Assembly: GCF_014196115.1 (NCBI RefSeq)
Contig: NZ_JACIDB010000002.1
Coordinates: 310,001 to 374,000 of the forward strand
Direction: 5' to 3'
From: Sphingomonas aquatilis
Lineage (GTDB): Bacteria; Pseudomonadota; Alphaproteobacteria; Sphingomonadales; Sphingomonadaceae
Length of the DNA: 64,000 bases
Below the pieces are notes generated by a model, which worked only from the letters and a program-made list of their open reading frames with translations, was not told the origin of the DNA and made no database searches. Both the position numbers and the translations under genes were made by a program. Positions 42,555 through 51,791 of the stretch are shown piece by piece (positions within the stretch are counted from its first letter, which is position 1; each line of letters opens with the position of its first letter).

Positions 42555-43257
42555 ATCCGCCGGCTATCTTTTGAGCGCGGCCGCCGATCTGTTCGGTCAT
42601 CGCGAGGTCGTGGGCTTCGGCGAACATGCGTTCTTCGTCGCCTTGCTTGATCGCGATCGAGCCGACGCGATCATTATCGACCGACACTATAGCGCGCGGG
42701 TCTATCGCGGCTCGACGCTGCACCTGGGCGTCTGGATCGGGGGGCAGCTGCAGGGCGTGCTGCAATACGGGTTCGCCATGAACCCCGCGTCGGCCGACAG
42801 CGTCGTCGCCGGCACTGGGATGACGGAGTACCTCGAACTCAACCGCATGTGGCTCGATGACGCCGCGCCCCGGAACAGCGAAAGCCGAGCACTGGCGGCG
42901 TCGATCCGGCTGATCCGGCGGCTGAAACCCGCGGTGAAGTGGATTCAGTCGTTCGCCGACGAGCGCTGCGGATTGTTCGGCACCGTCTATCAGGCAGCCG
43001 GCTTCACCTATCATGGGGAGCATATCGGCATTTTTTGGGAGCTGGATGGCGACTTTTACCACAACACGCTGATGACGGCCGGGGGCCGCCGGGCGCAGTC
43101 CCCGCGGGCATCGCACCTACTGTCGAACAAGGATCGCGCGATACGCCACGAACTGCGCCAATTCCGCTATCTGCGCTTCCTCAAGCCACGGTTCGCCCGC
43201 GGATGCCGTCACCCGGTGTTGCCGTTTCCGAAGCCTGATTATCGGGAAGGGGAATGA
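42496..43257 (+). CDS. Mom-like DNA adenine modification protein
   Basis: 253 residues. GNAT-like fold with the Mom family signatures: IIDRHYSARVYRGSTLHLGV, LELNRMWLDDAAPRNSESRA, AVKWIQSFADERCG and FGTVYQAAGFTYHGE. Mu Mom converts adenine to a carbamoylmethyl form, protecting phage DNA from restriction. Right-end position next to the att site matches Mu, where mom is a late accessory gene. An Arg-rich C-terminus (RELRQ to FLKPRFARGCR) could bind DNA. An extra ATG lies at 42480 in another frame. Confidence 0.75.
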   Translation: MESNPYHVAPTSFVGGVAGESAGYLLSAAADLFGHREVVGFGEHAFFVALLDRDRADAIIIDRHYSARVYRGSTLHLGVWIGGQLQGVLQYGFAMNPASADSVVAGTGMTEYLELNRMWLDDAAPRNSESRALAASIRLIRRLKPAVKWIQSFADERCGLFGTVYQAAGFTYHGEHIGIFWELDGDFYHNTLMTAGGRRAQSPRASHLLSNKDRAIRHELRQFRYLRFLKPRFARGCRHPVLPFPKPDYREGE

Positions 43258-43410
43258 TGGAGCGGCCCGACGGGGTCGCACCGTCCTCGCGCGCGGGGGA
43301 ACCGCGCTCGTCCGATGGACGGGCCGCATTGCCGTTCTGCTGAATGATCCAGGCGGCAACTGCAAGCCTCAATCTCGCGGCCGGCGTAGAGGTCGCCGAC
43401 CAAAATCCAG

Positions 43411-43428
43411 TTCGGGAATAGTTCGGGA
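43411..43428 (+). promoter_or_regulatory. candidate integrase arm-type site, right (also fits a LexA box)
   Basis: TTCGGGAATAGTTCGGGA matches 1343-1360 with one mismatch and lies 91 bp inside attR. The pattern GTTC-GGGAATA-GTTC (43410-43424) also satisfies the LexA consensus by coincidence or design. No gene other than the tRNA lies downstream. The stretch 43258-43527 has no convincing gene. Confidence 0.5.
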
Positions 43429-43482
43429 CTCTCGGCTCCGGACGTTTCCTTTTTGGTCTCGTCGGTTCCGCGAAACGGGCGC

Positions 43483-43510
43483 TTGCCCCGGCCAAAAATG
43501 GCGGTATTAC
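43483..43510 (+). promoter_or_regulatory. phage-borne promoter for tRNA-Val
   Basis: TTGCCC (43483-43488), 16 nt, TATTAC (43505-43510), predicting a transcript start about 10 nt before the tRNA. It lies inside the prophage, outside the repeat, so the reconstituted tRNA depends on a phage promoter. Confidence 0.5.
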
Positions 43511-43518
43511 GCGGGTCT

Positions 43519-43566
43519 CCCGAGAGGGGGCGCTTAGCTCAGTTGGTAGAGCATCTCGTTTACACC
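43519..43566 (+). repeat. attR, 48-bp direct repeat
   Basis: Right copy of the 48-bp repeat at 1231-1278. It supplies the 5' half of the complete tRNA-Val; from 43567 on the sequence is chromosomal. Confidence 0.93.
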
Positions 43567-43603
43567 GAGAGGGTCGGCGGTTCGAGCCCGTCAGCGCCCA
43601 CCA
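43528..43603 (+). tRNA. tRNA-Val (anticodon TAC)
   Basis: 76 nt with paired acceptor stem GGGCGCT / AGCGCCC, D arm AGCTCAGTTGGTAGAGC, anticodon loop TTTACAC (TAC), TTCGAGC T arm and encoded CCA (43601-43603). Intact despite being the integration target, because the phage repeat restores its 5' half. Confidence 0.95.
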
Positions 43604-43615
43604 TCACCCCGATGA

Positions 43616-45388
43616 TCAGGCCTGTGCCGCCCCGAAGTCCGATGGCGTTCGCCGCGGACCGCCGCTGCCGCGCCGGTTGAGCGCCTGACGCACCCGATCG
43701 AGCAATTCGGTGCGCCGATAGGGCTTGCTGAGCACGTCGGTGGCGCGTTTGCGGGGTCCGTTGACGACCAGTTCCTCGTTGTAGCCGGTGGTCAGCAGCA
43801 CAGAGACGCTGGGATCGCGCTCCATCACCGCATCGGCCAGCATCAGACCGTTCATGCCCCCCGGCATCACCAGATCGGTGAACAGCAGGTCGATATGATT
43901 GTCGGGGTGAACCTTGTCGAAGGTCTTGAGGCCCTGTTCGCCGCTAATCGCGGTGGTGACGCGATAGCCCGCGCTCGTAAGGATCTCGCTCGCCACCGCC
44001 AGCACTTCGTCATTATCCTCGACGATCAGCACATGTTCGACATAGCCACGCGGCTGCGCCGGTGCCGCGTTTAGCGCGTCGACGCTGGCATCGGACGTGC
44101 CCGCCTCTTCGGAGGGGCGCGCGACGGGGAAGATCATCATGACGCTGGTGCCGCGACCGTCTTCGCTCTCGATGTCGAGGCGGCCGCCGGACTGGCGCAG
44201 GAAGCCGCTGGCCATGGCGAGGCCGAGGCCCGTGCCCTGACCGACGCCCTTGGTGGTGAAGAACGGTTCAACCGCGCGTTCCAGCACCTCGGGCGGCATG
44301 CCCGTGCCTTCGTCCTTCACCTCGAGCACGACATAGTCGCCGGGCGCCAGTTCGCGTGCGGTTTCGGGGGTGAGCGACAAGCGGCGCGTGCCGATCGTCA
44401 CCTCGCCGCCATTGGGCATGGCGTCGCGGGCGTTGTTGACGATGTTGAGCAGCGCCATTTCGAGCTGATCAGGATCGACGACGACGTGCGGCAGCCCGCG
44501 GCGCAGGCTGAGGTGCAGGTCGACGTATTTCGACACCGAGCTTTCGATCACCTCGCTGAATTCGGTGACGAGGTGGCTGAGATCGATCGCGCGCGGTTCC
44601 AGCCGCGTCTTGCGGGCGAAGGCGAGCAACTGGCGGGTGAGCTTGGCACCGCGTTCGGCGGCCGACTGCGCCGCGGCGACGTAGCGCTTGGCCTTGTCAC
44701 TGTCGGTGACGGCGGACAGCAGGTCGAGATTGCCGTTCACCACCTGCAGCAGGTTGTTGAAATCGTGGGCTAGGCCGGCGGTGAGCTGGCCGATCGATTC
44801 CATCTTCTGCGCCTGGCGATAGCTCTGTTCGACGTTGCGGCGGCGCGTGACGTCGAGCTGGCTGGCGAAGAAATAGAGGAGGTTGCCCTCGACGTCGTAA
44901 ACCGGGCCGATGAACACCGCGTTCCAGAACGGCGAGCCGTCGCGGCGGTAGTTGAGCAGTTCGAGCGCGATCGACTGGCGGGCCTCGATCGCCTCGCGCA
45001 GTTCGGCGACGGCGCCGCGATCGGTCTGCGACCCCTGCAGGAAGCGGCAGTTGCGGCCCAGCACCTCGGCTTCCTCATACCCCGTCAGGTCGAGGAACGC
45101 CTTATTGGCGAAGGCAATCGGATTGTCGTCCTGATTGGGATCGGTCAGGATCATCGGCATCCGCGTCATCTCGATCGCGGCGAAGAAGACGTTGCCGCGA
45201 TCGTCGAGGCCGGGGCGCGTGATCGTGCTTTCGCGCCAGTGATGCAGGCCCGGGCGGCCGATCGGGTCGTCGTGACCGCTGTCGATCGTGCCGGCGGAGG
45301 GGACCCCGGTCGCCTGTCCGATCAATGGCGCGTCGGACGCGGTGCGTTCAGTGGGGTGCTGGGAGTCATCAGCCATGGATTCGGGCAT
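43616..45388 (-). CDS. LOV-domain hybrid histidine kinase
   Basis: About 590 residues. A PAS/LOV domain with GRNCRFLQG (photoactive Cys114 if starting at 45388), followed by a HisKA dimer helix with the phospho-His in GLAHDFNN, HATPase_c (VVDPDQLEMALLNIVNNARD; VKDEGTGMPPE; GTGLGLAMASG) and a receiver domain (VLIVEDNDEV, phospho-Asp in LLFTDLVMPGG, Lys in DVLSKPY). Predicted blue-light sensor acting by phosphotransfer to an unknown partner. Start uncertain: TTG 45412, ATG 45388 or ATG 45376, none with a good ribosome site. The closest gene to attR on the host side. Confidence 0.85.
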   Translation of the reverse strand: MPESMADDSQHPTERTASDAPLIGQATGVPSAGTIDSGHDDPIGRPGLHHWRESTITRPGLDDRGNVFFAAIEMTRMPMILTDPNQDDNPIAFANKAFLDLTGYEEAEVLGRNCRFLQGSQTDRGAVAELREAIEARQSIALELLNYRRDGSPFWNAVFIGPVYDVEGNLLYFFASQLDVTRRRNVEQSYRQAQKMESIGQLTAGLAHDFNNLLQVVNGNLDLLSAVTDSDKAKRYVAAAQSAAERGAKLTRQLLAFARKTRLEPRAIDLSHLVTEFSEVIESSVSKYVDLHLSLRRGLPHVVVDPDQLEMALLNIVNNARDAMPNGGEVTIGTRRLSLTPETARELAPGDYVVLEVKDEGTGMPPEVLERAVEPFFTTKGVGQGTGLGLAMASGFLRQSGGRLDIESEDGRGTSVMMIFPVARPSEEAGTSDASVDALNAAPAQPRGYVEHVLIVEDNDEVLAVASEILTSAGYRVTTAISGEQGLKTFDKVHPDNHIDLLFTDLVMPGGMNGLMLADAVMERDPSVSVLLTTGYNEELVVNGPRKRATDVLSKPYRRTELLDRVRQALNRRGSGGPRRTPSDFGAAQA

Positions 45389-45442
45389 GGCCCAGTCGGC
45401 CCCAACAGGCAACTCGCGACCGTGACTGGTTTATTCCACCGA

Positions 45443-46186
45443 TCATGGTCGATCGCCACCCTCGTCGCGATATTTGATCTCTAGATAGCGGCCGCGCGTC
45501 GACAGGCTGTCGAGGTCGCTCTGTGCCAGCCGCGCGGTCATGTCGGCGATTTCCTGCTCGATCAGCTTGAGGCCGGCGACGAGTTCGGCGTCGGGCGTGC
45601 GGCCGTTGCGCTCGACGCGGCGCAGCGGTTCGGGAACGCGCGCATAATCGGTGACGAAGGCGGGCAGCTGTTCGCCGATCAAGCGGCGGACCTCATAGGC
45701 CTCTTCCTCGCGGCCGTCGAGCCGGCCGAGCTGCGCCGACAGCGTTTCGAGACGGACGCCGATCTGGTCGACCAGCCCGCGTGCCGGCGCGGGCAGCATC
45801 GGGCGCTGCGCATCGAGCCAGCGTTCGGTCTTGGCGGGCAACGTCTTGATGTCGGTTTCGCGCAGCACCTTTTCACTCGGCGCGCGGGCGGCAGGCGCGA
45901 TGGCGATGGCGATCGTCACCGCCGCCATCAGCAGCAGCACGGCGAGCCCGCCGAACAGGCCGAGCGGCACGACCATCCCCGCCACCGCGGCGGCGATCAG
46001 GATGATCGCGTTGACCGCGCAGATGATCGCGAAGCGCGTGCCGACACCGACCGCCTTGCGCTTCAGCCGCTTGCCGTGCGCGCGATACACGGTGCCGAGC
46101 TTTTCGGCGACCGGCCCGCGATAGTCCTCGCTGATCCGGGCCATTGTCGCGCGGGCGCGGGCGATCTGTTCGTCGACCTCGGTCAT
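45443..46186 (-). CDS. membrane protein, XpaC-like, paired with TelA
   Basis: 247 residues. Two transmembrane helices (RFAIICAVNAIILIAAAVAG; LFGGLAVLLLMAAVTIAIA) between helical soluble parts; a C-terminal coiled coil (LIEQEIADMTARLAQSDLD). In many bacteria an XpaC-type gene neighbours telA. Starts 7 nt downstream of the TelA gene's stop codon (minus strand), so co-transcribed. Function unknown. Confidence 0.65.
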   Translation of the reverse strand: MTEVDEQIARARATMARISEDYRGPVAEKLGTVYRAHGKRLKRKAVGVGTRFAIICAVNAIILIAAAVAGMVVPLGLFGGLAVLLLMAAVTIAIAIAPAARAPSEKVLRETDIKTLPAKTERWLDAQRPMLPAPARGLVDQIGVRLETLSAQLGRLDGREEEAYEVRRLIGEQLPAFVTDYARVPEPLRRVERNGRTPDAELVAGLKLIEQEIADMTARLAQSDLDSLSTRGRYLEIKYRDEGGDRP

Positions 46187-46193
46187 GCCAGTC

Positions 46194-47414
46194 TCACAGC
46201 GACTCCAGGCGATAGCTGTCGGTCGACGGACCCTTCAGCGCGCCCTGCGCGGCGCCTTCGGCCCGCGCGATATAGCCCTTCGACTTCTCCACCTCGCTGC
46301 CAAGCGCCGTGACGGTGGTCTTCATCGAATCGAGCGCCTTGATCTTGAACGTGTCGATCGCATCCATCGTGTCGTAGATATTCTGGAAGGCGCGTTGCAG
46401 CGTTTCCAGCGGGATGGTCGAGGCGGCGGCCTGTTCGTGGATCGCGGCGGTGTTGCTGCGCAGCAGTTTGCCAGTCGAATCGATGATGTTGGCAGTCGTC
46501 GTGTTGAGCTGGGTGATCGATTCCAGCACCAGTTTCTGGTTGGTCAGCGCTTGCGCCACCGTCACCGCGGTGCGCAGCGCCGAGACGGTCGTGGTGCTGG
46601 CGCGATCGACGCCCTTCACCAGTTCGACGTTGTTCTTCTTGACGAGGTCGAGCGCCAGATAGCCCTGCACCGTCACTGCCATCTGCGTCAGCAGGTCTTG
46701 CGTACGCTGGCGCGTGTAGAACAGTGCGGTTTCGCGGATCGCCTTCGCCTTGGCGGGATCGGTGTGGTCGAGATCGGCCGCCGTCTCCTCCAGCTTGGCG
46801 TCCATCGCCTTGCTGAGGTGGATCATCTGCTCGAGCCGCCCCATCGCGCCCCACAGATTGGCGCGCTCGGTATCGATCGCGGCATTGTCCATCAGCAGCT
46901 CGTCCTTGCCCGACGCAAGGTTCTTCAGGATCGCGCTGATGTGCGTCTGCGACGACTGATAGCTTTCGAAATAGTCGCGCATCTTCGATCCGAAGGGGAT
47001 GATGCCGAAAATCTTCTTGGGGCCGCTGAGCGCGCCCTTGCGGCCGGGATCGAGGTCTTCGATCACCCGGCGTAGCTGCGCGAGATCGGCACCGACGCCG
47101 CTTTCCTTGTCCATCGCGCGGATCGGGCGATCGAGAAAGCGGTTCGACTGGCCCGCCGCCTCGCGGATTTCCTTCGCGCCCATCGCGGTGATCGCATCGA
47201 CGCGCTTGCCGAATTCAGGGCTGTTGACGTCCTCGGCGACGAGATCGCGGACGAAGGTGTCGACGCGGGTTTCGAGCTGCGTCTTCTTGGCGTCGTCGAT
47301 CGGCACGAGCCCGGCGGCGCGCTCGGCCTGCACGGTCGGCACGGGATCGGGCGGGGTCAGCACCAGCCCCGGTTGCGTAGGTGCGCTCAAGGTATCGGCG
47401 CTCGTCGCCATCAT
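46194..47414 (-). CDS. toxic anion resistance (TelA family) protein
   Basis: 406 residues. Family signatures FLDRPIRAMDKESGVGADLA, LRRVIEDLDPGR, FGSKMRDYFESYQSSQTHIS and NAAIDTERANLWGAMGRLEQ. Mostly helical cytoplasmic protein linked in other organisms to tellurite and envelope stress resistance. ATGATG at 47414/47411. First gene of the operon with the XpaC-like gene. Confidence 0.85.
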   Translation of the reverse strand: MMATSADTLSAPTQPGLVLTPPDPVPTVQAERAAGLVPIDDAKKTQLETRVDTFVRDLVAEDVNSPEFGKRVDAITAMGAKEIREAAGQSNRFLDRPIRAMDKESGVGADLAQLRRVIEDLDPGRKGALSGPKKIFGIIPFGSKMRDYFESYQSSQTHISAILKNLASGKDELLMDNAAIDTERANLWGAMGRLEQMIHLSKAMDAKLEETAADLDHTDPAKAKAIRETALFYTRQRTQDLLTQMAVTVQGYLALDLVKKNNVELVKGVDRASTTTVSALRTAVTVAQALTNQKLVLESITQLNTTTANIIDSTGKLLRSNTAAIHEQAAASTIPLETLQRAFQNIYDTMDAIDTFKIKALDSMKTTVTALGSEVEKSKGYIARAEGAAQGALKGPSTDSYRLESL

Positions 47415-47961
47415 CGTCCTCCAGCGGGCATCGGCCCGTTGCCCCGCAATGTGCCGGTTGCGGGGGCGGGGTTCAAGTGTGTCATTGGAATAATACGCTT
47501 GTGCTCGATGCCGGGGGTGATTCGGGTCGCGGAAGTGGACGAAGTGGACGGTACGTTACGTCCGGAAACGCCACCTGTGCTGCGCCTGCCGACGGAGGGC
47601 AGGGCGAGGGTGGGCGTGGCCATGGCGGCGGTATAGCGGATTGGGGGCGTGTAGGACAGCGGGGTTGCGATACGGTGGGAGGTTGGCGTCCACGTGGTCG
47701 TCGGTGACGATCGAAGCATATGGCGGCCATGCGCCCCTTTGGAACGATCGCGCCCGATCCGGCGGCTCACCCCCGTTGAAGGCCCAAGGGAGGACTTTAG
47801 CATTATTATCAACAACGAGCCGATAAATATTGCAAGCGCGCGCGAGCCAAAAGCTCTCGATAGTAAAACCGTCGACCGACGTTGTCGAATGCTTGTCGAT
47901 CCATTTTCGGCTGGTAATGTTGCGAAGACCCTTCACTCGAATGGTCATTATCGGGGGATAT
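47415..47961. other. 547-bp intergenic region with promoter
   Basis: No convincing gene on either strand. A rightward promoter candidate lies at 47893-47920 (TTGTCG, 16 nt, TAATGT), 42 nt before the lipoprotein start. Two TTGTCGA copies occur at about 47882-47899. The region turns AT-richer towards the lipoprotein gene. Confidence 0.4.
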
Positions 47962-49344
47962 ATGAAATATTCGAAATTGGGGTTGCTTCCCCTGCTCGCT
48001 TTGGTGACCGCATGCGGCGGTAGCGATGGATCAAGCGCGGGTGGGGCGGTGAGCGTTACACCGGCTCCCTCGCCAGCCCCTACGCCGGCGCCCACCCCGA
48101 CGCCGACACCCGCTCCTACGCCCACGCCCACTCCAGCGCCGACTCCAACCCCGACGCCGACATCGGCAACGCTGCCGATCTCCTCCCCCATCCCCAGCGA
48201 TGGCAATTGGTCGACCCTGCAGGGTGACCCGGGACATACGGGTTATGTTGCCGGGAGCTATACAGCCGCAAAATTCGCCGACGCCTGGACGATTACGACC
48301 CCCAAACCTCCTAGCGATGTCGCGGCACGGGCGGGAAGCGTATTCTACAATGTGCTGCAGGCGGACGGCCACATCTACACGCAGGCCGTATCGACCACGA
48401 GCGGCGCGTCGCTGTGGGGTTTCGATCTTGGCGGAAACAATGTTTACCCAAATACGATGCCATTCGGTCCAGCCTACGCGAATGGTCGCGTAATATCGAT
48501 GGCGCCGAATAACACATCATCTGCCGCACCGTTTCAGGTGATCAATGCTTCGAACGGTGGTTACGTCAGTACGGTAACGTACGATGCACAATTCAGTAAC
48601 GGTAGCGTCGTAACGCCCGTTGGAGATGAATTGTTTTTCACATCAGGGTATTATGGCAACGTCGTGTTCGCCGCGAACGCCGCCACGGGAGACAAAATCT
48701 GGCGTAACTTGGACAGTACGCAGTATGGCGGCTATGTCATGCAGGGGGAGAGTGTCGCCGTCGATCAAAAATACGTCTACTTTTTCCGCGTTGGGTCGCT
48801 TTCGATCCTAGGTCGGGATGGAAATCTTCTGCAAAGCATTCAAAACCCGTTCTTTTCGCAAAATTACATAAGTTACTTCGGGGAATATGACGGCGCTCCG
48901 ATGCTGGACGGTAATGGCCACGTATTTACCTATGCAGACAATTATATGTTCGGTAAATCGTTGCCGCTTATCGGTTTCGCCCTCAATGCCGCCAAGCCAA
49001 TGTGGCGTACCAGTTATAGCTATACTGGACAGCCTGCAGTCCGGGGTGGTAAAATCTATGCTGTCCGGTCCTCCAGCACGATGGTCGACGTGATCGATGT
49101 GCTCACCGGCTTGGTCACGAGCTCGATCAACGTGGGCGGCAGCGGTAACCTGACCAGCAATGTGATCGTCACCGACAGCCATCTGTTCGTCGCGAATGCG
49201 GCAACGACGTTCGCCGTAGATCTGAATGGCGGTAATCCGGCGCCTACTTGGACAACGGCATTCGGCGGCAACCTGGCCATCACGCCGGATGGGTATCTGA
49301 TCATTTCCACCAAGACGGGTCTGCACGCGGTGAAGCTCAGATAG
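47962..49344 (+). CDS. beta-propeller lipoprotein with Pro/Thr linker
   Basis: 460 residues, GGGGGATAT ribosome site, ATG 47962. Signal peptide with lipobox ([11 protein letters not shown]). A Pro/Thr/Ala-rich linker of about 40 residues (repeated [10 protein letters not shown]) then a PQQ-like beta-propeller: repeated VYFF / [15 protein letters not shown] / [10 protein letters not shown] / [14 protein letters not shown] blades. Likely faces the periplasm or surface. Lower GC than neighbours suggests acquisition. Ligand unknown. Confidence 0.75.
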   Translation: MKYSKLGLLPLLALVTACGGSDGSSAGGAVSVTPAPSPAPTPAPTPTPTPAPTPTPTPAPTPTPTPTSATLPISSPIPSDGNWSTLQGDPGHTGYVAGSYTAAKFADAWTITTPKPPSDVAARAGSVFYNVLQADGHIYTQAVSTTSGASLWGFDLGGNNVYPNTMPFGPAYANGRVISMAPNNTSSAAPFQVINASNGGYVSTVTYDAQFSNGSVVTPVGDELFFTSGYYGNVVFAANAATGDKIWRNLDSTQYGGYVMQGESVAVDQKYVYFFRVGSLSILGRDGNLLQSIQNPFFSQNYISYFGEYDGAPMLDGNGHVFTYADNYMFGKSLPLIGFALNAAKPMWRTSYSYTGQPAVRGGKIYAVRSSSTMVDVIDVLTGLVTSSINVGGSGNLTSNVIVTDSHLFVANAATTFAVDLNGGNPAPTWTTAFGGNLAITPDGYLIISTKTGLHAVKLR

Positions 49345-49482
49345 GTTTCGGCTCGTACGGCGGCGGGGGGCGATGATCGGCGCAAGGATCACTCCGTCAT
49401 CCATCCCCGCCCCCGCCCCCCTTCCCGCGACGCAACATTTCGGCTATGGGCGCCCGCGATACCCTATAGATCAGGAATTCCC

Positions 49483-51324
49483 ATGAGCCTCCGCAACGTG
49501 GCGATCATCGCGCACGTCGATCACGGCAAGACGACGCTGGTCGATCAGCTCTTCCGCCAGTCCGGCACCTTCCGCGACAACCAGCGTGTCGAAGAGCGCG
49601 CGATGGATTCGAACGACCTCGAAAAGGAGCGCGGGATCACGATTCTCGCCAAGCCGACCTCGGTCGACTGGGCGCCTCCCGGTGGCGGCGAGACCGTGCG
49701 CATCAACATCGTCGATACGCCGGGCCACGCCGACTTCGGTGGTGAGGTCGAACGTATTCTCTCCATGGTCGACGGCGTCGTGCTGCTGGTGGATTCGTCG
49801 GAAGGCGCGATGCCGCAGACGAAGTTCGTGACCGGCAAGGCGCTGGCGCTGGGCCTGAAGCCGATCGTCGTCGTCAACAAGGTCGACCGTCCCGACGCGC
49901 GTATCCAAGAGGTGCTGGACGAGGTGTTCGACCTGTTCGTGTCGCTGGACGCGAACGACGAGCAGCTCGATTTCCCGGTGCTCTATGCCTCGGGCCGCAA
50001 CGGCTATGCCTCGACCGACATGGACGCGCGTGAGGGCACGCTGATCCCGATGTTCGAGACGATCGTCAACCACGTGCCGCCGCCCAACCTGGACAAGGAC
50101 GCGCCGTTCACCTTCCTGGTGACGCTGCTCGACCGTGACAACTTCCTGGGCCGCATCCTGACGGGTCGCGTCAATTCGGGCACGGTGAAGACCAACCAGC
50201 CGATTCATGCGCTCGACAATGACGGCAACATCATCGAGACCGGCCGCGCGTCCAAGATCCTGTCGTTCCGCGGGCTCGATCGCGTGCCGGTCGACGAAGC
50301 GAGCGCGGGCGACATCATCAGCCTCGCCGGCCTGACCGTCGCGACGGTCGCCAACACGATCGCCGACACGACCGTCAGCGAGCCGCTGCACGCGCAGCCG
50401 ATCGATCCGCCGACGCTGTCGATGCGCTTTGCGGTGAACGATTCGCCGATGGCGGGTCGCGAGGGCAGCAAGGTGACGAGCCGCATGATCCGCGACCGCC
50501 TGTTCCGCGAGGCGGAATCGAACGTCGCGGTGAAGGTGACCGAAGCCGCCGATCGCGACAGCTTCGAAGTCGCCGGCCGCGGCGAACTTCAGCTGGGTGT
50601 GCTGATCGAGACGATGCGCCGCGAGGGCTTCGAGCTGGGCATCAGCCGCCCGCGCGTGCTGTTCGGCGAGGATGAGGACGGCAAGAAGACCGAGCCGTAC
50701 GAAACCGTCATCATCGACGTGGACGAGGAGCATTCGGGCACCGTCGTCGAGAAGATGAACCTGCGGAAGGCCGAGCTGACCGACATGCGTCCGTCGACCG
50801 GCGGCAAGACGCGCATCACCTTCTCCGCGCCCTCGCGCGGCATGATCGGCTACCACGGCGAGTTCCTGTCGGACACGCGCGGCACCGGCATCATGAACCG
50901 GCTGTTCGAGCGTTATGGTCCGCACAAGGGCCAGATCGAAGGCCGCAAGAACGGTGTGCTGATCTCGAACGGGGCTGGCGAAGCGAACAGCTACGCGCTC
51001 GGCCCGCTCGAGGATCGCGGCATCCTGTTCGTCGGCCATGGCGAGGCGCTGTACGAAGGCATGATCATCGGCGAGAACGCCAAGACGGATGACCTGGAGG
51101 TCAATCCGATGAAGGCGAAGCAGCTGACGAACTTCCGCGCATCGGGCGGCAAGGACGATGCGATCCGCCTGACGCCGCCGAAGAAGATGACGCTGGAACA
51201 GGCGATCGCGTACATCGACGACGACGAGATGGTCGAGGTGACGCCGAAGTCGATCCGCCTGCGCAAGCGCCACCTGGATCCGCACGAGCGCAAGAAGGCG
51301 TCGCGGGCCAAGATGGCGGCGTAA
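49483..51324 (+). CDS. typA: translational GTPase TypA/BipA
   Basis: 613 residues. GTPase motifs [20 protein letters not shown], and NKVDRPDAR with EF-G-like domains after it; C-terminal [17 protein letters not shown] and the RSRLRKR-type end ([15 protein letters not shown]). Ribosome-associated GTPase important in stress and cold. Ends at a strong terminator. Confidence 0.97.
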   Translation: MSLRNVAIIAHVDHGKTTLVDQLFRQSGTFRDNQRVEERAMDSNDLEKERGITILAKPTSVDWAPPGGGETVRINIVDTPGHADFGGEVERILSMVDGVVLLVDSSEGAMPQTKFVTGKALALGLKPIVVVNKVDRPDARIQEVLDEVFDLFVSLDANDEQLDFPVLYASGRNGYASTDMDAREGTLIPMFETIVNHVPPPNLDKDAPFTFLVTLLDRDNFLGRILTGRVNSGTVKTNQPIHALDNDGNIIETGRASKILSFRGLDRVPVDEASAGDIISLAGLTVATVANTIADTTVSEPLHAQPIDPPTLSMRFAVNDSPMAGREGSKVTSRMIRDRLFREAESNVAVKVTEAADRDSFEVAGRGELQLGVLIETMRREGFELGISRPRVLFGEDEDGKKTEPYETVIIDVDEEHSGTVVEKMNLRKAELTDMRPSTGGKTRITFSAPSRGMIGYHGEFLSDTRGTGIMNRLFERYGPHKGQIEGRKNGVLISNGAGEANSYALGPLEDRGILFVGHGEALYEGMIIGENAKTDDLEVNPMKAKQLTNFRASGGKDDAIRLTPPKKMTLEQAIAYIDDDEMVEVTPKSIRLRKRHLDPHERKKASRAKMAA

Positions 51325-51350
51325 CGCTTTCGGGTTTGGGTTTGAGAAGG

Positions 51351-51383
51351 GGGCGTCCGAGCGATCGGGCGCCCTCTTTTTTT
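51351..51383 (+). terminator. rho-independent terminator of typA
   Basis: GGGCGTCCGA (51351-51360), GCGA tetraloop, TCGGGCGCCC (51365-51374) and TCTTTTTTTT; ten pairs including one G-T. Confidence 0.9.
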
Positions 51384-51420
51384 GTGTGCTGTGCGGCGGG
51401 CCGGTGATCTCGCCCTCCTC

Positions 51421-51504
51421 GTCACCCCCGGCTTGACCCGGGGTCCCGCTTTTTGGCGGGGCGGAGAAGAAGAAGCGGGACCCCGGGTCAAGCCCGGGGG
51501 TGAC
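51421..51504. repeat. extragenic palindrome, sphingomonad type
   Basis: Arms 51421-51450 (GTCACCCCCGGCTTGACCCG onwards) and 51474-51504 form a nearly perfect 30-bp inverted repeat with a 23-nt loop. Related elements are at 51613-51710 and 55391-55489. No gene in 51384-51791. Confidence 0.75.
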
Positions 51505-51612
51505 GGGGGAGGGGGCAAGAAGTGGCGACGTGCCGCCTCATGCCGTCGGTGGCGATCGCTTGGCGGGCGTGGGCGCTCGCCGATGAGGCGGGTGGAAGGT
51601 GTCTTGACCTCC

Positions 51613-51710
51613 CCGTCATCCCGGACGGGTACTCTGCAGCGAGGGGCGTTTTGCGCCTCTTGCCGCCCCCTGGCGTCCCGGTGGACCCCGGAACGAGTCC
51701 GGGGTGACGG
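51613..51710. repeat. extragenic palindrome, second copy
   Basis: CCGTCATCCCGGAC at 51613-51626 pairs with GTCCGGGGTGACGG at 51697-51710 with one mismatch, around 70 nt. It belongs to the same family as the previous repeat. Confidence 0.65.
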
Positions 51711-51791
51711 TGTGGTTGGGGCGACGACGGGGCGCAAAAAAAGGGGCGGCGCCTTGTGGTGCCGCCCCTGCTTTAGGTCAGGGAAAATTGC

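Larger units (their letters stand above)
1231..43566. mobile_element. lambda-like siphophage prophage in tRNA-Val
   Basis: An apparently complete 42-kb temperate prophage bounded by a 48-bp perfect direct repeat (1231-1278 and 43519-43566) that includes the first 39 nt of tRNA-Val. It contains integrase, excisionase-like protein, CI/Cro immunity, replication, packaging, head, long-tail and lysis modules in lambda order. No structural gene is visibly broken. The tape measure gene (1062 codons) and gpG/GT frameshift pair indicate a long non-contractile tail. The early genes share four-base overlaps, and AT-richer moron-like segments lie at 1380-2640 and 25590-26210. Confidence 0.95.

Noticed and set aside
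43410..43424. Second LexA box as a regulator of a gene at the right end
   Set aside because: It fits the consensus, but no protein gene lies downstream, and the shared repeat near attL points to a recombination site. Kept only as an alternative reading.
49471..51285. 604-codon minus-strand frame opposite typA
   Set aside because: TypA on the plus strand has all GTPase motifs; the antisense product is Arg/His/Asp-rich noise.
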